A DNA stretch of 64,000 nt from Flavobacterium degerlachei (lineage in GTDB: Bacteria > Bacteroidota > Bacteroidia > Flavobacteriales > Flavobacteriaceae), in contig NZ_FNMV01000018.1 in the NCBI RefSeq assembly GCF_900106645.1, positions 1 through 64,000 of the forward strand. The letters run 5' to 3'. The notes under the pieces were generated by a model. The model saw only the letters and a program-made list of their open reading frames with translations, made no database searches and was not told the DNA's origin. Each line of letters starts with the position of its first letter. Within the stretch, counting starts at the first letter, position 1. The translations under genes and the position numbers were made by a program. Positions 28,533 through 37,846 of the stretch are shown here, piece by piece.

Positions 28533-28600
28533 GAATAAAAAAGGAAAATATGTTGGATTAGTTGAAAATTCAAATTCAGTATTCGTCCCAATAAAAAAAT

Positions 28601-29671
28601 ATGAAAAACATAGAAACACTTACTCAGGAAGCCATCGCATTATTAAAAAACTTGATTGAAACACCGTCTTTTTCTAGCGAAGAAGAACAAACGGCCGCTT
28701 TAATCGAAAAATGGTTTGTAGTAAACGAGATTCCTTTCGAGAGAGAAAACAATAATATCTGGGCTTACAATTTACATTTTGACAAATCAAAACCCACCCT
28801 TTTACTGAATTCTCATCACGATACCGTAAGGCCAAATCAAGCCTATACTAAAGATCCTTTTAAAGCGATTGTCGAAGACGGTAAATTATACGGCTTAGGA
28901 AGCAATGATGCTGGAGGATGTCTAGTATCACTTTTGGCTACATTTGTGCATTTCTATGCTTCAGAAAACTTACCTTATAACATTGTAATTGTTGCATCGG
29001 CAGAGGAAGAAAGCAGTGGAAAAAAAGGCTTGAACAGCGTATTAAAAAGCTTACCCGAATTAGAGTGTGCTATCGTTGGCGAACCTACCTTAATGCAATT
29101 GGCTATAGCTGAAAAAGGACTTTTAGTACTTGATGTCAAAATAAAAGGAACGCCAAGTCATGCCGCACATCAAAATGACGACAATGCCATTTACAAAACA
29201 ATTCCTGTGATGGAATGGTTCAAAAACTATAATTACGAGAAAGTATCAGAGCAATTAGGCCCTGTAAAAATGACCGTAACCCAAATTAATGCCGGAAAAC
29301 AACACAATGTAGTGCCGTCTGAATGTGATTTAGTGGTTGACATTCGTGTCAACGATTGTTACACGAATCAAGAAATACTACAAACCGTTAAAGAAAACGT
29401 TGCTGCCGAAGTGACTCCACGTTCTATGAACTTAAGCGCCTCTTCCATTCCCGCAACGCATGGTTTAGTGCAGGCAGGGATTGCCTTGGGAAGAACAACT
29501 TACGGCTCTCCTACCCTTTCTGATCAGTCCGTTTTGAGTTGTAAATCACTTAAATTAGGACCTGGAGACACTTTGCGCTCACACTCTGCTGACGAATTTA
29601 TATATTTGAACGAAATCGAGGAAGGAATCCAACTGTATATCAAAATACTTGGTGATTTTTTAAAGCAATAA
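28601..29671 (+). CDS. argE: M20 family acyl-ornithine/acyl-citrulline deacylase
   Basis: A 356-residue zinc peptidase-type amidohydrolase. Metal-site motifs are SHHDTVRPNQ, GLGSNDAGG, ASAEEESSG and the late HSADEFIYL. In this block, where carbamoylation precedes deacylation, it is inferred to remove the acyl group from N-acylcitrulline to give citrulline for ArgG. It could also act on N-acylornithine. Acetyl and succinyl specificity cannot be separated by eye. Confidence 0.92.
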   Translation: MKNIETLTQEAIALLKNLIETPSFSSEEEQTAALIEKWFVVNEIPFERENNNIWAYNLHFDKSKPTLLLNSHHDTVRPNQAYTKDPFKAIVEDGKLYGLGSNDAGGCLVSLLATFVHFYASENLPYNIVIVASAEEESSGKKGLNSVLKSLPELECAIVGEPTLMQLAIAEKGLLVLDVKIKGTPSHAAHQNDDNAIYKTIPVMEWFKNYNYEKVSEQLGPVKMTVTQINAGKQHNVVPSECDLVVDIRVNDCYTNQEILQTVKENVAAEVTPRSMNLSASSIPATHGLVQAGIALGRTTYGSPTLSDQSVLSCKSLKLGPGDTLRSHSADEFIYLNEIEEGIQLYIKILGDFLKQ

Positions 29672-29687
29672 AATAATTAGGAGCTAA

Positions 29688-29756
29688 TCCTGCTATCCGC
29701 TATATCTTTCCCTGCTTAAAGAAAGCAGGAAAAGTATGCCGCTACTATCAGGGCTA
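29688..29756. repeat. Interspersed hairpin repeat, copy B
   Basis: Runs TCCTGCTATCCGCTATATCT to TATGCCGCTACTATCAGGGC, with an inner perfect-looking stem (CCTGCTT...AAGCAGG). Its two ends are imperfect inverse copies of each other. It shares its layout with C and D and, loosely, A. It sits between argE and argH. Confidence 0.75.
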
Positions 29757-29902
29757 AAAATAAGTGCAGACAATAAAATAGTCTACAAAAAGACAAACTC
29801 CGCAACTCTCTGAGGAACGTTTGAGTACCTCTGCGAAACAAAAGAATAATAGTTAAGCTTCAACCAAAAAATTGAAACTTTAAACCTGAAACAAAAAAAA
29901 TT

Positions 29903-31183
29903 ATGAAACTTTGGGAAAAAGGAATACCTACTGACAAACAAATTGAACAATTCACCGTTGGAAACGACAGAGAATTGGATTTAGTTTTAGCTAAATACGA
30001 TGCATTAGGTTCAATTGCTCATGCTAAAATGTTAGGGAACATAGGTTTATTAACTACTACCGAAACTGATTCTTTAGTATTTGCTTTAAACGAAATCATT
30101 GCTGATGTCGAAAAAGGAAACTTCGTAATTGAAGATACTTTTGAAGATGTACATTCGAAAATCGAATATATGTTAACGGTAAAACTAGGTGATGCGGGTA
30201 AAAAGATTCACACCGCACGCTCTCGTAACGACCAGGTTTTAGTTGATGTAAATTTGTATTTAAAAGACGTAGTAAAAGAACTTAAAGAGCAAGTAAAAAC
30301 GCTTTTTGATTTGCTAATGGAATCAGCAGAGAAACATCAAAATGTATTGTTACCAGGATATACGCATTTACAAATTGCCATGCCTTCATCGTTCGGAATG
30401 TGGTTTTCAGCTTATGCAGAAACTTTAATCGACGATATCACCATGTTGAATGCTGCCTTGAAAGTCGTGGATCAAAACCCATTAGGTTCCGCTGCAGGTT
30501 ACGGAAGTTCATTCCCAATTGACAGAACGTTCACTACAAAAGAATTGGGTTTCGAAACCTTAAAATTCAATTCGGTAGCAGCACAAATGAGCCGTGGAAA
30601 ATCGGAGAAAACATTGGCTTTTGCCATGAGTAGTGTCGCCGCTACTCTAGCTAAATTCTCTATGGATGTGTGCTTGTACATGAGTCAGAACTTCGATTTT
30701 ATTACCTTACCAGCACATCTTACAACGGGATCGAGCATCATGCCGCACAAGAAAAACCCAGATGTTTTTGAGTTAATTCGTGGTAAATGCAACAAAATTC
30801 AAGCCTTGCCATACGAAATAACATTGATTACTAATAACCTTCCAAGTGGTTACCACAGGGATTTACAATTATTGAAAGAAGGATTGTTTCCAGCTATTCA
30901 AAACCTGAAAGCCTGTTTAGATATTTCCATATTTTCGATCAAAGACATTAAAGTAAAAGATAATATTTTAAACGATCCCAAATACAATTACTTGTTTACT
31001 GTAGACACATTAAACGAAATGGTGGTTGCGGGAATGCCTTTTAGAGATGCTTATAAAGCCGTTGCTGAGCAATTGGAAAACGGAACATTCGAATCTCCAA
31101 AACAAACAAAACATACGCACGAAGGAAGCATCAATAACTTGTGCCTAAATGAGATAAAAAAGAAGATGAATGCTTCTTATTAA
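29903..31183 (+). CDS. argH: Argininosuccinate lyase
   Basis: A 426-residue fumarase/aspartase-superfamily enzyme splitting argininosuccinate into arginine and fumarate. The signature GSSIMPHKKNPDVFE with flexible catalytic Ser is present, along with HTARSRNDQV and LPGYTHLQIAMP. It is slightly shorter than the usual 460 but complete. It is the last gene of the block and is followed by a strong terminator. Confidence 0.97.
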   Translation: MKLWEKGIPTDKQIEQFTVGNDRELDLVLAKYDALGSIAHAKMLGNIGLLTTTETDSLVFALNEIIADVEKGNFVIEDTFEDVHSKIEYMLTVKLGDAGKKIHTARSRNDQVLVDVNLYLKDVVKELKEQVKTLFDLLMESAEKHQNVLLPGYTHLQIAMPSSFGMWFSAYAETLIDDITMLNAALKVVDQNPLGSAAGYGSSFPIDRTFTTKELGFETLKFNSVAAQMSRGKSEKTLAFAMSSVAATLAKFSMDVCLYMSQNFDFITLPAHLTTGSSIMPHKKNPDVFELIRGKCNKIQALPYEITLITNNLPSGYHRDLQLLKEGLFPAIQNLKACLDISIFSIKDIKVKDNILNDPKYNYLFTVDTLNEMVVAGMPFRDAYKAVAEQLENGTFESPKQTKHTHEGSINNLCLNEIKKKMNASY

Positions 31184-31195
31184 TTCAAAACTAAA

Positions 31196-31227
31196 AAATG
31201 CGCTATCAAAATTAGCGCATTTTTTTT
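31196..31227 (+). terminator. Terminator at the end of the arginine block
   Basis: A 9 bp stem (AAATGCGCT at 31196-31204, AGCGCATTT at 31214-31222) followed by a run of T to 31227. Confidence 0.9.
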
Positions 31228-31331
31228 ATTTTACATTTAAAATAAAAGCTATATCTTTAAAATACAGATCCAAAAGATAAAATTAAACTTCATTAAGTTT
31301 TAATGTAATCATCACTTTGAAAATTATTTAA

Positions 31332-31625
31332 TCAAATCATACAACGATTAATTTCTTCAAAAGTTTGTTCTAAAGAAAAAACACCTGCTTTTCTGAGAAC
31401 CTCTTTTCCATTTTTAAAAAATAAAAGAACAGGAGCAGAAAAAACCATCAACTCTCCTCTAAGCATTGGAAAATCTTCTAATTTTATTTTGCTATACGCT
31501 AAATCGGGGAAATTACTCTGGATCCATGGCTTTAAACGCTGGTCCAATGCGCCACAGACTGAACATCGTTCGGTACTGATTAGTATCAAAATAGAAGAAT
31601 AGTTGTCAATTTCAGACTTTGTCAT
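31332..31625 (-). CDS. Thioredoxin family protein
   Basis: A 97-residue thioredoxin-fold protein with a redox pair CSVC in ISTERCSVCGAL, and a cis-proline region SAPVLLFFKNGKEV. The ATG at 31625 is taken because it starts directly before the fold (MTKSEIDNYSSILILIS); the upstream in-frame extension adds 28 hydrophobic, non-typical residues and could only matter if the protein is membrane-anchored. It is likely a cytoplasmic disulfide reductase. It stands alone on the minus strand. Confidence 0.85.
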   Translation of the reverse strand: MTKSEIDNYSSILILISTERCSVCGALDQRLKPWIQSNFPDLAYSKIKLEDFPMLRGELMVFSAPVLLFFKNGKEVLRKAGVFSLEQTFEEINRCMI

Positions 31626-31842
31626 TATTTTTATTATAAAGATAATACTTTTCAAATAAATCCAATATGTAATGCCACTAGAGACGAACGAACTATTAAT
31701 AATTTGCATTTAGAGGAAATTAAAGGAAAAACAAATCTTCCTTAGTAAAGTACAAGCCTCCTTTTAAAGTCATAACGCGCTGTCAATCACAGTGTGTTTT
31801 TTATATCTATTTTAAATCTAAAAAACCAATACGATACAAAAC

Positions 31843-31872
31843 CTTAGGAACTGTAGGAATAATGTATATTTG
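31843..31872 (+). promoter_or_regulatory. Possible promoter of the DUF2157 pair
   Basis: TATATTTG at 31865-31872 fits the -7 consensus; 19 bases upstream is TTA rather than TTG. The start codon at 31898 would then have a leader of about 20 bases. Confidence 0.4.
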
Positions 31873-31897
31873 ATAATAGCAATGCTAACACTACAAT

Positions 31898-32896
31898 ATG
31901 AAAAGATTTGAAGAAAACAGTACTAATAGACTTTTTGAGAAAAGCTTAATCGATAGAGAGCAAATGGATCAGATTTCAGAGTATCGTGCCTTAAATGTCT
32001 TCTCAGTGCATACAGAGCTTAAATTATTCTTATATCTTTCTGTTTTATTGTTTACCTCTGGTATAGGCATCTTAATTTACGAAAATATTGATAGCATTGG
32101 CCATATTGCCATTCTTAGCCTATTACTAATCGTCACTATAATCTGTTATTATTTCAGTTTTAAAAATGCCGTAGGATTTAAAAAACAGCAAACTAGTTTT
32201 GAAAACCCCTTATTTGACTATCTCATTCTTGCAGCCATACTTTTGAGTTGCATTTTTATTGGTTATTTACAGTTTCAATACACTGCTTTTGGGACCCATT
32301 ATGGTTTAGCCACCTTAATTCCCACGGTAATTGCTTTATTTTGCGCCTACTATTTTGATAATAAAAGTATCTTATCAATCGCAATAACTGGGCTCGCAGC
32401 CTATATCGGATTATCAGTAAGTCCGCAAGCGTTGCTAGATAATAATTTTCAGCAATCAGATTCCTTAAGTTACTCTGCCATTGCTTTGGGTATTGTATTA
32501 ATTGTTTGGTCCATTTACAGCACAAAAATTGAACTAAAAAAACACTTCAACTTAGTCTTCTTGACTTTTGCTTTACACCTTATCAATATTTCCTGTATCA
32601 ATAACTTATTTGAACCTTATTGGGGAGTATTTATTATTCTATTAGCGGTTTCCAGCTATTACTTTTATACGGTAAGCTATAGCATTAAATCAGTATCCTT
32701 ATTTGTGTTCACTATTTTATATGCTTATTTTGGACTTAATTTCCTTTTATTCAAAATCATTGATTTAATTGACATTCAAGATCTAATGATACTATTCTCT
32801 TTTTTAGTGCCCTTTTATTTTATTGCTTCTATAATTTTATTTATCCGTCTCATTAAAAAATTCAATAAAAACAAAACCGATGATTGCACACGATAA
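31898..32896 (+). CDS. DUF2157-type polytopic membrane protein
   Basis: A 332-residue inner-membrane protein: a soluble N-terminal helical segment of about 40 residues (FEKSLIDREQMDQIS) followed by about ten hydrophobic helices. The first helix pair LFLYLSVLLFTSGIGILIYEN matches the DUF2157 style. No catalytic motif is seen. It overlaps the next gene by 17 bases, and the two are similar in plan, so they probably form a complex or arose by duplication. Function unknown. Confidence 0.8.
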   Translation: MKRFEENSTNRLFEKSLIDREQMDQISEYRALNVFSVHTELKLFLYLSVLLFTSGIGILIYENIDSIGHIAILSLLLIVTIICYYFSFKNAVGFKKQQTSFENPLFDYLILAAILLSCIFIGYLQFQYTAFGTHYGLATLIPTVIALFCAYYFDNKSILSIAITGLAAYIGLSVSPQALLDNNFQQSDSLSYSAIALGIVLIVWSIYSTKIELKKHFNLVFLTFALHLINISCINNLFEPYWGVFIILLAVSSYYFYTVSYSIKSVSLFVFTILYAYFGLNFLLFKIIDLIDIQDLMILFSFLVPFYFIASIILFIRLIKKFNKNKTDDCTR

Positions 32897-34040
32897 AACA
32901 GAATTAGAAAATATAACGCTACTTGAAGAAGCTAAATCATTAAACGAAGCTGGTTTTATAAATAAGAAACAGTTTGAAGTAATTTCAAAGCAACTGATTG
33001 TTCCTAAAAGTCATAATAACCTATTAATTAGAGCTGCCTTTTTCTTATTAGGTGTTTTTTTATATTCCTCGATTTGCGGTTTCTTCAGTCTAATTAGTGT
33101 AGACTTAATTGATGATAACTTTAAAGTTCTAATTTTTCTTTATGCTCTTGTTGGTTTTATAGGAGCAGAATTCTTAACCAAGCAAAAGTTTTATGGTCAT
33201 GGATTAGATGATGCTTTTATATTGGGGGCCCAATTAACTTTGGCTATAGCGATAGGAGTTTATACTGATGGAAACGGATTACTAATTGCCGTAACAATAA
33301 TGGTTACTTCACTATTAAGTTATCTTCGCTATGTGCATTTATCAATGGCATTGTTGTTTTGTTTGGCTGCCACTGCTAGTCTGGTTTATACGATGTTTGA
33401 GTTAGGCGATATTGGGAAAAACATTTTACCGTTTGTATTGATGTTATTTTCGGTAGCTGTTTATTTTTACAGTAAAACAGTTCTAAAAAATTTAAAAACA
33501 GCTTTTTATCACAAGGGGATTTTGCTAGCTAATAGTTTTAGTCTTATTCTGTTTTATCTTTCGGGAAATTATCTTGTAGTACGGGAACTTTCTGTTGCAT
33601 TATTGGGTGCGCAGATTAATCCAAATAGTGACATTTCGTTTGCCTATTTCTTTTACGCTTTCACGTTTATTGTTCCTGTAGGCTTTCTAGTTTACTCTTT
33701 ATTAAAAAAAGACCGTATTATGCTTTGGATTGGTGCATTGGCAATGGCGTTCTCCATTTATAGTGTTCGTTATTACTATGCTGTTTTACCCATTGAGACT
33801 TTCTTGACTATAGCAGGATTACTGCTATTTGCTTTTACATTTTTTGCCATAAAAAAATTAAAGCATAATAAAACGGGAATTACGTTCCGACCAGATCGAT
33901 TTACAAATGCCAATGCTTTTATGAATGCCGAAGCATTAATCGCATCTCAGCTTGGCCTAAAACCAGAAACTATTCAAGAATCTGATATGGAATTTGGCGG
34001 TGGAGGTTTTAGTGGTGGAGGTTCGGGAGGAGAATTTTAA
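32880..34040 (+). CDS. DUF2157-like membrane protein with glycine-rich tail
   Basis: A 386-residue protein with a soluble N-terminal helix (EEAKSLNEAGFINKKQFEVI), about ten transmembrane helices, and a soluble C-terminal stretch ending in GGGGFSGGGSGGEF. The N-terminal soluble helix followed by a hydrophobic LIRAAFFLLGVFLY resembles its upstream neighbour, with which it overlaps by 17 bases. The Gly-rich end recalls the tails of TPM-domain and related membrane proteins. No function can be assigned. Confidence 0.8.
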   Translation: MIAHDKTELENITLLEEAKSLNEAGFINKKQFEVISKQLIVPKSHNNLLIRAAFFLLGVFLYSSICGFFSLISVDLIDDNFKVLIFLYALVGFIGAEFLTKQKFYGHGLDDAFILGAQLTLAIAIGVYTDGNGLLIAVTIMVTSLLSYLRYVHLSMALLFCLAATASLVYTMFELGDIGKNILPFVLMLFSVAVYFYSKTVLKNLKTAFYHKGILLANSFSLILFYLSGNYLVVRELSVALLGAQINPNSDISFAYFFYAFTFIVPVGFLVYSLLKKDRIMLWIGALAMAFSIYSVRYYYAVLPIETFLTIAGLLLFAFTFFAIKKLKHNKTGITFRPDRFTNANAFMNAEALIASQLGLKPETIQESDMEFGGGGFSGGGSGGEF

Positions 34041-34047
34041 AAATAAG

Positions 34048-34099
34048 AAGGCCACGAATTCACAAATTGATATTATCTCATATGTTAATTCGTGGCCTT
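34048..34099. terminator. Bidirectional hairpin between convergent genes
   Basis: A perfect 13 bp inverted repeat (AAGGCCACGAATT at 34048-34060, AATTCGTGGCCTT at 34087-34099) with a 26-base loop lies between the DUF2157-like gene and ytxJ, which converge. A/T tracts are present but short. Confidence 0.75.
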
Positions 34100-34115
34100 A
34101 TTTAAACCTATTCAA

Positions 34116-34505
34116 CTATACTTTAGTCTTCAAAACTCCTGCATCAATATCACTATGAGAAGCATTATAAATCGCTTTTCCGTCCTTAATTACTATTAAT
34201 TGAGGTGATTGATGCTGCACTCCAAAACGATTCGAAATTTCGTTAGAAACTTCACGATACGCTATTAAATCTAAAAAATAAGGTGTAACTTTATCTGAGA
34301 AGTCAAATTCATTTTCAAATTGTTTCAATGCCATTCTGCTAATACTGCAACGAGTACTGTGCTTAAAAATGGCAACTGGAGTATCGTTTGAAAGCGTAAT
34401 GATTTCATTCAACTGTCCCAAATCAGTTAAGTTATTCCAGTCCATTTTAGGAGTAGAATCATTTTGGTTCTCTGAACCACTAAAAATATTTTTAAAAAAA
34501 CTCAT
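34116..34505 (-). CDS. ytxJ: YtxJ-like monothiol bacilliredoxin
   Basis: A 129-residue thioredoxin-like protein of the bacillithiol-system family. The active site is FKHSTRCSISRMA, with a single reactive cysteine followed by serine two residues later, where thioredoxins have CxxC. SPQLIVIKDGKAIYNASH contains the cis-proline. Bacteroidetes make bacillithiol, so a role in removing bacillithiol from protein thiols is likely. It is divergent from clpB. Confidence 0.93.
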   Translation of the reverse strand: MSFFKNIFSGSENQNDSTPKMDWNNLTDLGQLNEIITLSNDTPVAIFKHSTRCSISRMALKQFENEFDFSDKVTPYFLDLIAYREVSNEISNRFGVQHQSPQLIVIKDGKAIYNASHSDIDAGVLKTKV

Positions 34506-34650
34506 GTTTTGTCGTTAATTAAGTCATTTTGACTAGTTTATATGATAATAATCATGTTTTATACGCCATTTTGTCCGTAGTATTGTATTGGAATACAACT
34601 TGATTACTAAGCAGCAAAGTTACCTAAATAACTCCATAAATTAAACGATC

Positions 34651-37257
34651 ATGAATATAAATAAATTTACTATAAAATCACAGGAAGCCATACAGCTATC
34701 GCAACAATTAGCTCAGGGTTTTGGTCAACAACAAATAGAAAACGAACATATTTTTAAAGCCATCTTTGATGTCGACGAAAATGTAGCTCCTTTCATTTTA
34801 AAGAAATTGAATGTTAACGTGCCTTTATTTCTTCAAATTTTAGATAGTACTATTCAGAGCTTTCCAAAAGTTTCGGGTGGTGAGATAATGCTTTCCAGAA
34901 CGGCAAACTCTGCCTTGAATGAAGCGGAAATTATTGCCAAGAAAATGAATGATGAATTCGTTTCTATTGAGCATTTAATATTAGCCATTTTTGGATCTAA
35001 AAGTAAAGTGGCACAAATATTAAAAGACCAAGGTGTTACTGAAAAGGGACTAAAAGCCGCTATTGAAGAATTGAGAAAAGGAGAAAGAGTAACCTCAGCC
35101 TCTGCTGAAGAAACATACAACTCATTAAATAAATATGCAAAAAACCTTAATGAATTAGCCAAAAATGGAAAATTAGATCCTGTAATTGGTCGTGATGAGG
35201 AAATTAGACGTGTATTACAAATATTGACTCGTAGAACAAAAAATAACCCAATGCTTGTAGGAGAACCCGGAGTGGGTAAAACTGCGATTGCCGAAGGTTT
35301 AGCACACAGGATTGTCGATGGAGATGTACCTGATAATTTGAAAAATAAAATCGTTTTTTCACTTGATATGGGAGCGCTTATCGCCGGAGCAAAATTCAAA
35401 GGAGAATTTGAAGAGCGTTTAAAAGCTGTTGTAAAAGAGGTGACTGCAGCCGAAGGAGATATTGTGCTTTTTATTGACGAAATCCACACCTTAGTTGGTG
35501 CTGGTGGTGGTGAAGGTGCGATGGATGCAGCAAATATTCTGAAACCAGCTTTGGCTCGTGGAGAATTGAGAGCCATTGGTGCAACTACCTTAGACGAATA
35601 TCAAAAATATTTTGAAAAAGACAAAGCACTAGAAAGACGATTCCAAAAAATTATAATCGAAGAACCAGATACTGAAAGTGCCATTTCCATTTTACGTGGT
35701 ATCAAGGATAAATACGAGACACACCATAAAGTACAGATAAAAGACGAAGCAATTATAGCTGCAGTTGAACTATCACAACGCTATATTACCAACCGATTCC
35801 TTCCAGACAAAGCTATTGATTTGATGGACGAAGCGGCTTCTAAAATCCGTATGGAAATCAATTCAAAACCAGAAGAATTGGATGTTTTGGACAGAAAGGT
35901 AATGCAACTAGAAATTGAAATCGAAGCTATCAAAAGAGAAAAAGACGAAAGCAAGCTCAAAATATTGGGAATGGAATTAGCTAATCTCAAAGAAGATCGA
36001 AATAAGATTTATGCCAAATGGAAATCAGAGAAAGATGTAGTTGATAACATTCAATCCATAAAAACTGAAATTGAAGATTACAAATATGAAGCGGAGCGTG
36101 CAGAGCGCGAAGGCGATTATGGTAAAGTGGCTGAGATTCGTTACGGAAAAATCAAGGAAGCTCAAGAGCGCCTAGACGTTCTACATGAAGAATTAGTCGA
36201 AAATCAATCTGACGGAAGCTCCTTGATCAAAGAGGAAGTTACAAGAGAAGATATTGCCGAAGTAGTAGCTAAATGGACCGGAATACCCGTTATGAAAATG
36301 TTACAAGGTGAACGTGAAAAACTATTGCATCTGGAGGAAGAGCTACATCAACGTGTAGTGGGTCAAGAAGAAGCAATCGAAGCGGTAAGTGATGCGGTTC
36401 GCCGTAGCCGTGCCGGACTACAAGACATGAAGAAACCAGTGGGAACATTCCTTTTCCTTGGAACAACAGGAGTTGGAAAAACGGAATTGGCGAAAGCCTT
36501 GGCCGAATATCTATTTGACGATGAAAATGCCATGACTCGTATTGATATGAGCGAATACCAAGAACGCCATAGCGTAAGTAGATTGGTGGGAGCACCTCCA
36601 GGATATGTGGGATATGACGAAGGTGGTCAATTGACTGAGGCCGTGCGCAGAAAACCGTATTCTGTGATATTGCTGGATGAGATTGAAAAAGCACATCCAG
36701 ATACTTTTAACATCCTATTGCAAGTTTTGGATGAAGGAAGATTGACGGACAATAAAGGACGTCTTGCCGACTTCAAGAACACCATTATCATTATGACATC
36801 TAATATGGGAAGCCATATTATTCAGGAAAAATTTGAAAATCTCAAAGGAAGTATGGAAGCTGCTACCGAAGCTGCAAAAGTAGAAGTCCTTGGTTTATTG
36901 AAACAAACGGTGCGTCCTGAATTCATAAACCGTATCGATGAAATCGTGATGTTCACTCCGTTAAGCAGCGAGAATATCACTAAAATCGTAAGCTTACAAC
37001 TGAAATCTGTGACTAAAATGTTGGCTCTTCAAGGTATTACTATGGACGCCACTCCAGACGCTATCGCCTATTTAGCCGAGAAAGGATTTGATCCACAATT
37101 TGGAGCCAGACCAGTAAAACGAGTAATACAAAGAGACGTGCTTAACAAGTTATCTAAAGAGATTCTGGCTGGCAATATTGCCACAGAAAGTATCATCCTT
37201 TTGGATGCTTTTGATGGAGAGTTAGTCTTCAGAAACCAAACCGAATTAGTAGAATAA
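34651..37257 (+). CDS. clpB: ATP-dependent disaggregase ClpB
   Basis: An 868-residue Hsp100 chaperone that, with DnaK, extracts polypeptides from aggregates. It has a Clp N domain (1-150), AAA+ domain 1 with GEPGVGKTA, a coiled-coil middle domain (about 410-530), and AAA+ domain 2 with GTTGVGKTE plus the C-terminal D2 small domain. The coiled-coil insertion distinguishes it from ClpA and ClpC. Length is usual. It stands as a single gene with its own terminator. No CIRCE or other heat-shock operator was recognised upstream. Confidence 0.97.
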   Translation: MNINKFTIKSQEAIQLSQQLAQGFGQQQIENEHIFKAIFDVDENVAPFILKKLNVNVPLFLQILDSTIQSFPKVSGGEIMLSRTANSALNEAEIIAKKMNDEFVSIEHLILAIFGSKSKVAQILKDQGVTEKGLKAAIEELRKGERVTSASAEETYNSLNKYAKNLNELAKNGKLDPVIGRDEEIRRVLQILTRRTKNNPMLVGEPGVGKTAIAEGLAHRIVDGDVPDNLKNKIVFSLDMGALIAGAKFKGEFEERLKAVVKEVTAAEGDIVLFIDEIHTLVGAGGGEGAMDAANILKPALARGELRAIGATTLDEYQKYFEKDKALERRFQKIIIEEPDTESAISILRGIKDKYETHHKVQIKDEAIIAAVELSQRYITNRFLPDKAIDLMDEAASKIRMEINSKPEELDVLDRKVMQLEIEIEAIKREKDESKLKILGMELANLKEDRNKIYAKWKSEKDVVDNIQSIKTEIEDYKYEAERAEREGDYGKVAEIRYGKIKEAQERLDVLHEELVENQSDGSSLIKEEVTREDIAEVVAKWTGIPVMKMLQGEREKLLHLEEELHQRVVGQEEAIEAVSDAVRRSRAGLQDMKKPVGTFLFLGTTGVGKTELAKALAEYLFDDENAMTRIDMSEYQERHSVSRLVGAPPGYVGYDEGGQLTEAVRRKPYSVILLDEIEKAHPDTFNILLQVLDEGRLTDNKGRLADFKNTIIIMTSNMGSHIIQEKFENLKGSMEAATEAAKVEVLGLLKQTVRPEFINRIDEIVMFTPLSSENITKIVSLQLKSVTKMLALQGITMDATPDAIAYLAEKGFDPQFGARPVKRVIQRDVLNKLSKEILAGNIATESIILLDAFDGELVFRNQTELVE

Positions 37258-37286
37258 ATATTTATAGTTTTTTTGTAGTAAGAAAG

Positions 37287-37317
37287 CACCAGCCGAAAGG
37301 TTGGTGTTTTTTTTTTG
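37287..37317 (+). terminator. Terminator of clpB
   Basis: Stem CACCAGCC (37287-37294) and GGTTGGTG (37299-37306) with a GAAA tetraloop and one G-U pair, followed by ten T residues. Confidence 0.93.
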
Positions 37318-37363
37318 TTCCTTTTTTAAGGAGCACATTAAATTATTTTTTCATCCACTTCCC

Positions 37364-37432
37364 TCCCGCTGTCCACAGTATCTTTTGTGCTGAACCCCAG
37401 CACAAAAAGGATACACGCTCCCATTGGGGCTA
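37364..37432. repeat. Interspersed hairpin repeat, copy C
   Basis: Runs TCCCGCTGTCCACAGTATCT to a GGGGCTA end. An inner stem TTTTGTGCTG / CAGCACAAAA surrounds AACCC. It has the same frame as copies B and D: CCCGCTxTCC, then TATCTTTT, hairpin, AAAAGGAT, and finally GGGGCTA. It lies in the clpB-kinase gap (37258-37846), of which the rest is AT-rich with no gene seen. Confidence 0.75.
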
Positions 37433-37846
37433 GACCACAACTATTTGTTTTTCAAAGGTTAAGTGCACATTTAGAAAAGCCAATTGTATATTATATCAGT
37501 GATTTCTTTTGTAATTATCAATTTTTAAAAACCTACTCCGAACCAGTATGAAATTTATCTGAACGCATCATAAAATATTAATTCTATGAGTAATTCAATT
37601 TTAAAACAGTCATACTTAGGCTATATCTTTTTTGAAATTCTTAATATTTTTTTATTTTATTAAATATTTTATATACTTTTAGAGCTTTGCAATAAATTGA
37701 GCTAAAACTATAAATATCAAATAAATACTGAACTCACATTTTAAATCATTAATAAAGTCTTTCAATTTTACAAGTGTTATTTAATACTCTAATAAGGATT
37801 CTAAATATAAAAAAAACTACAAAATCTATTAATTAACTCTTTTTAA

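Noticed and set aside
34501..34650. Heat-shock operator (CIRCE) before clpB
   Set aside because: No TTAGCACTC-N9-GAGTGCTAA-like repeat is present.
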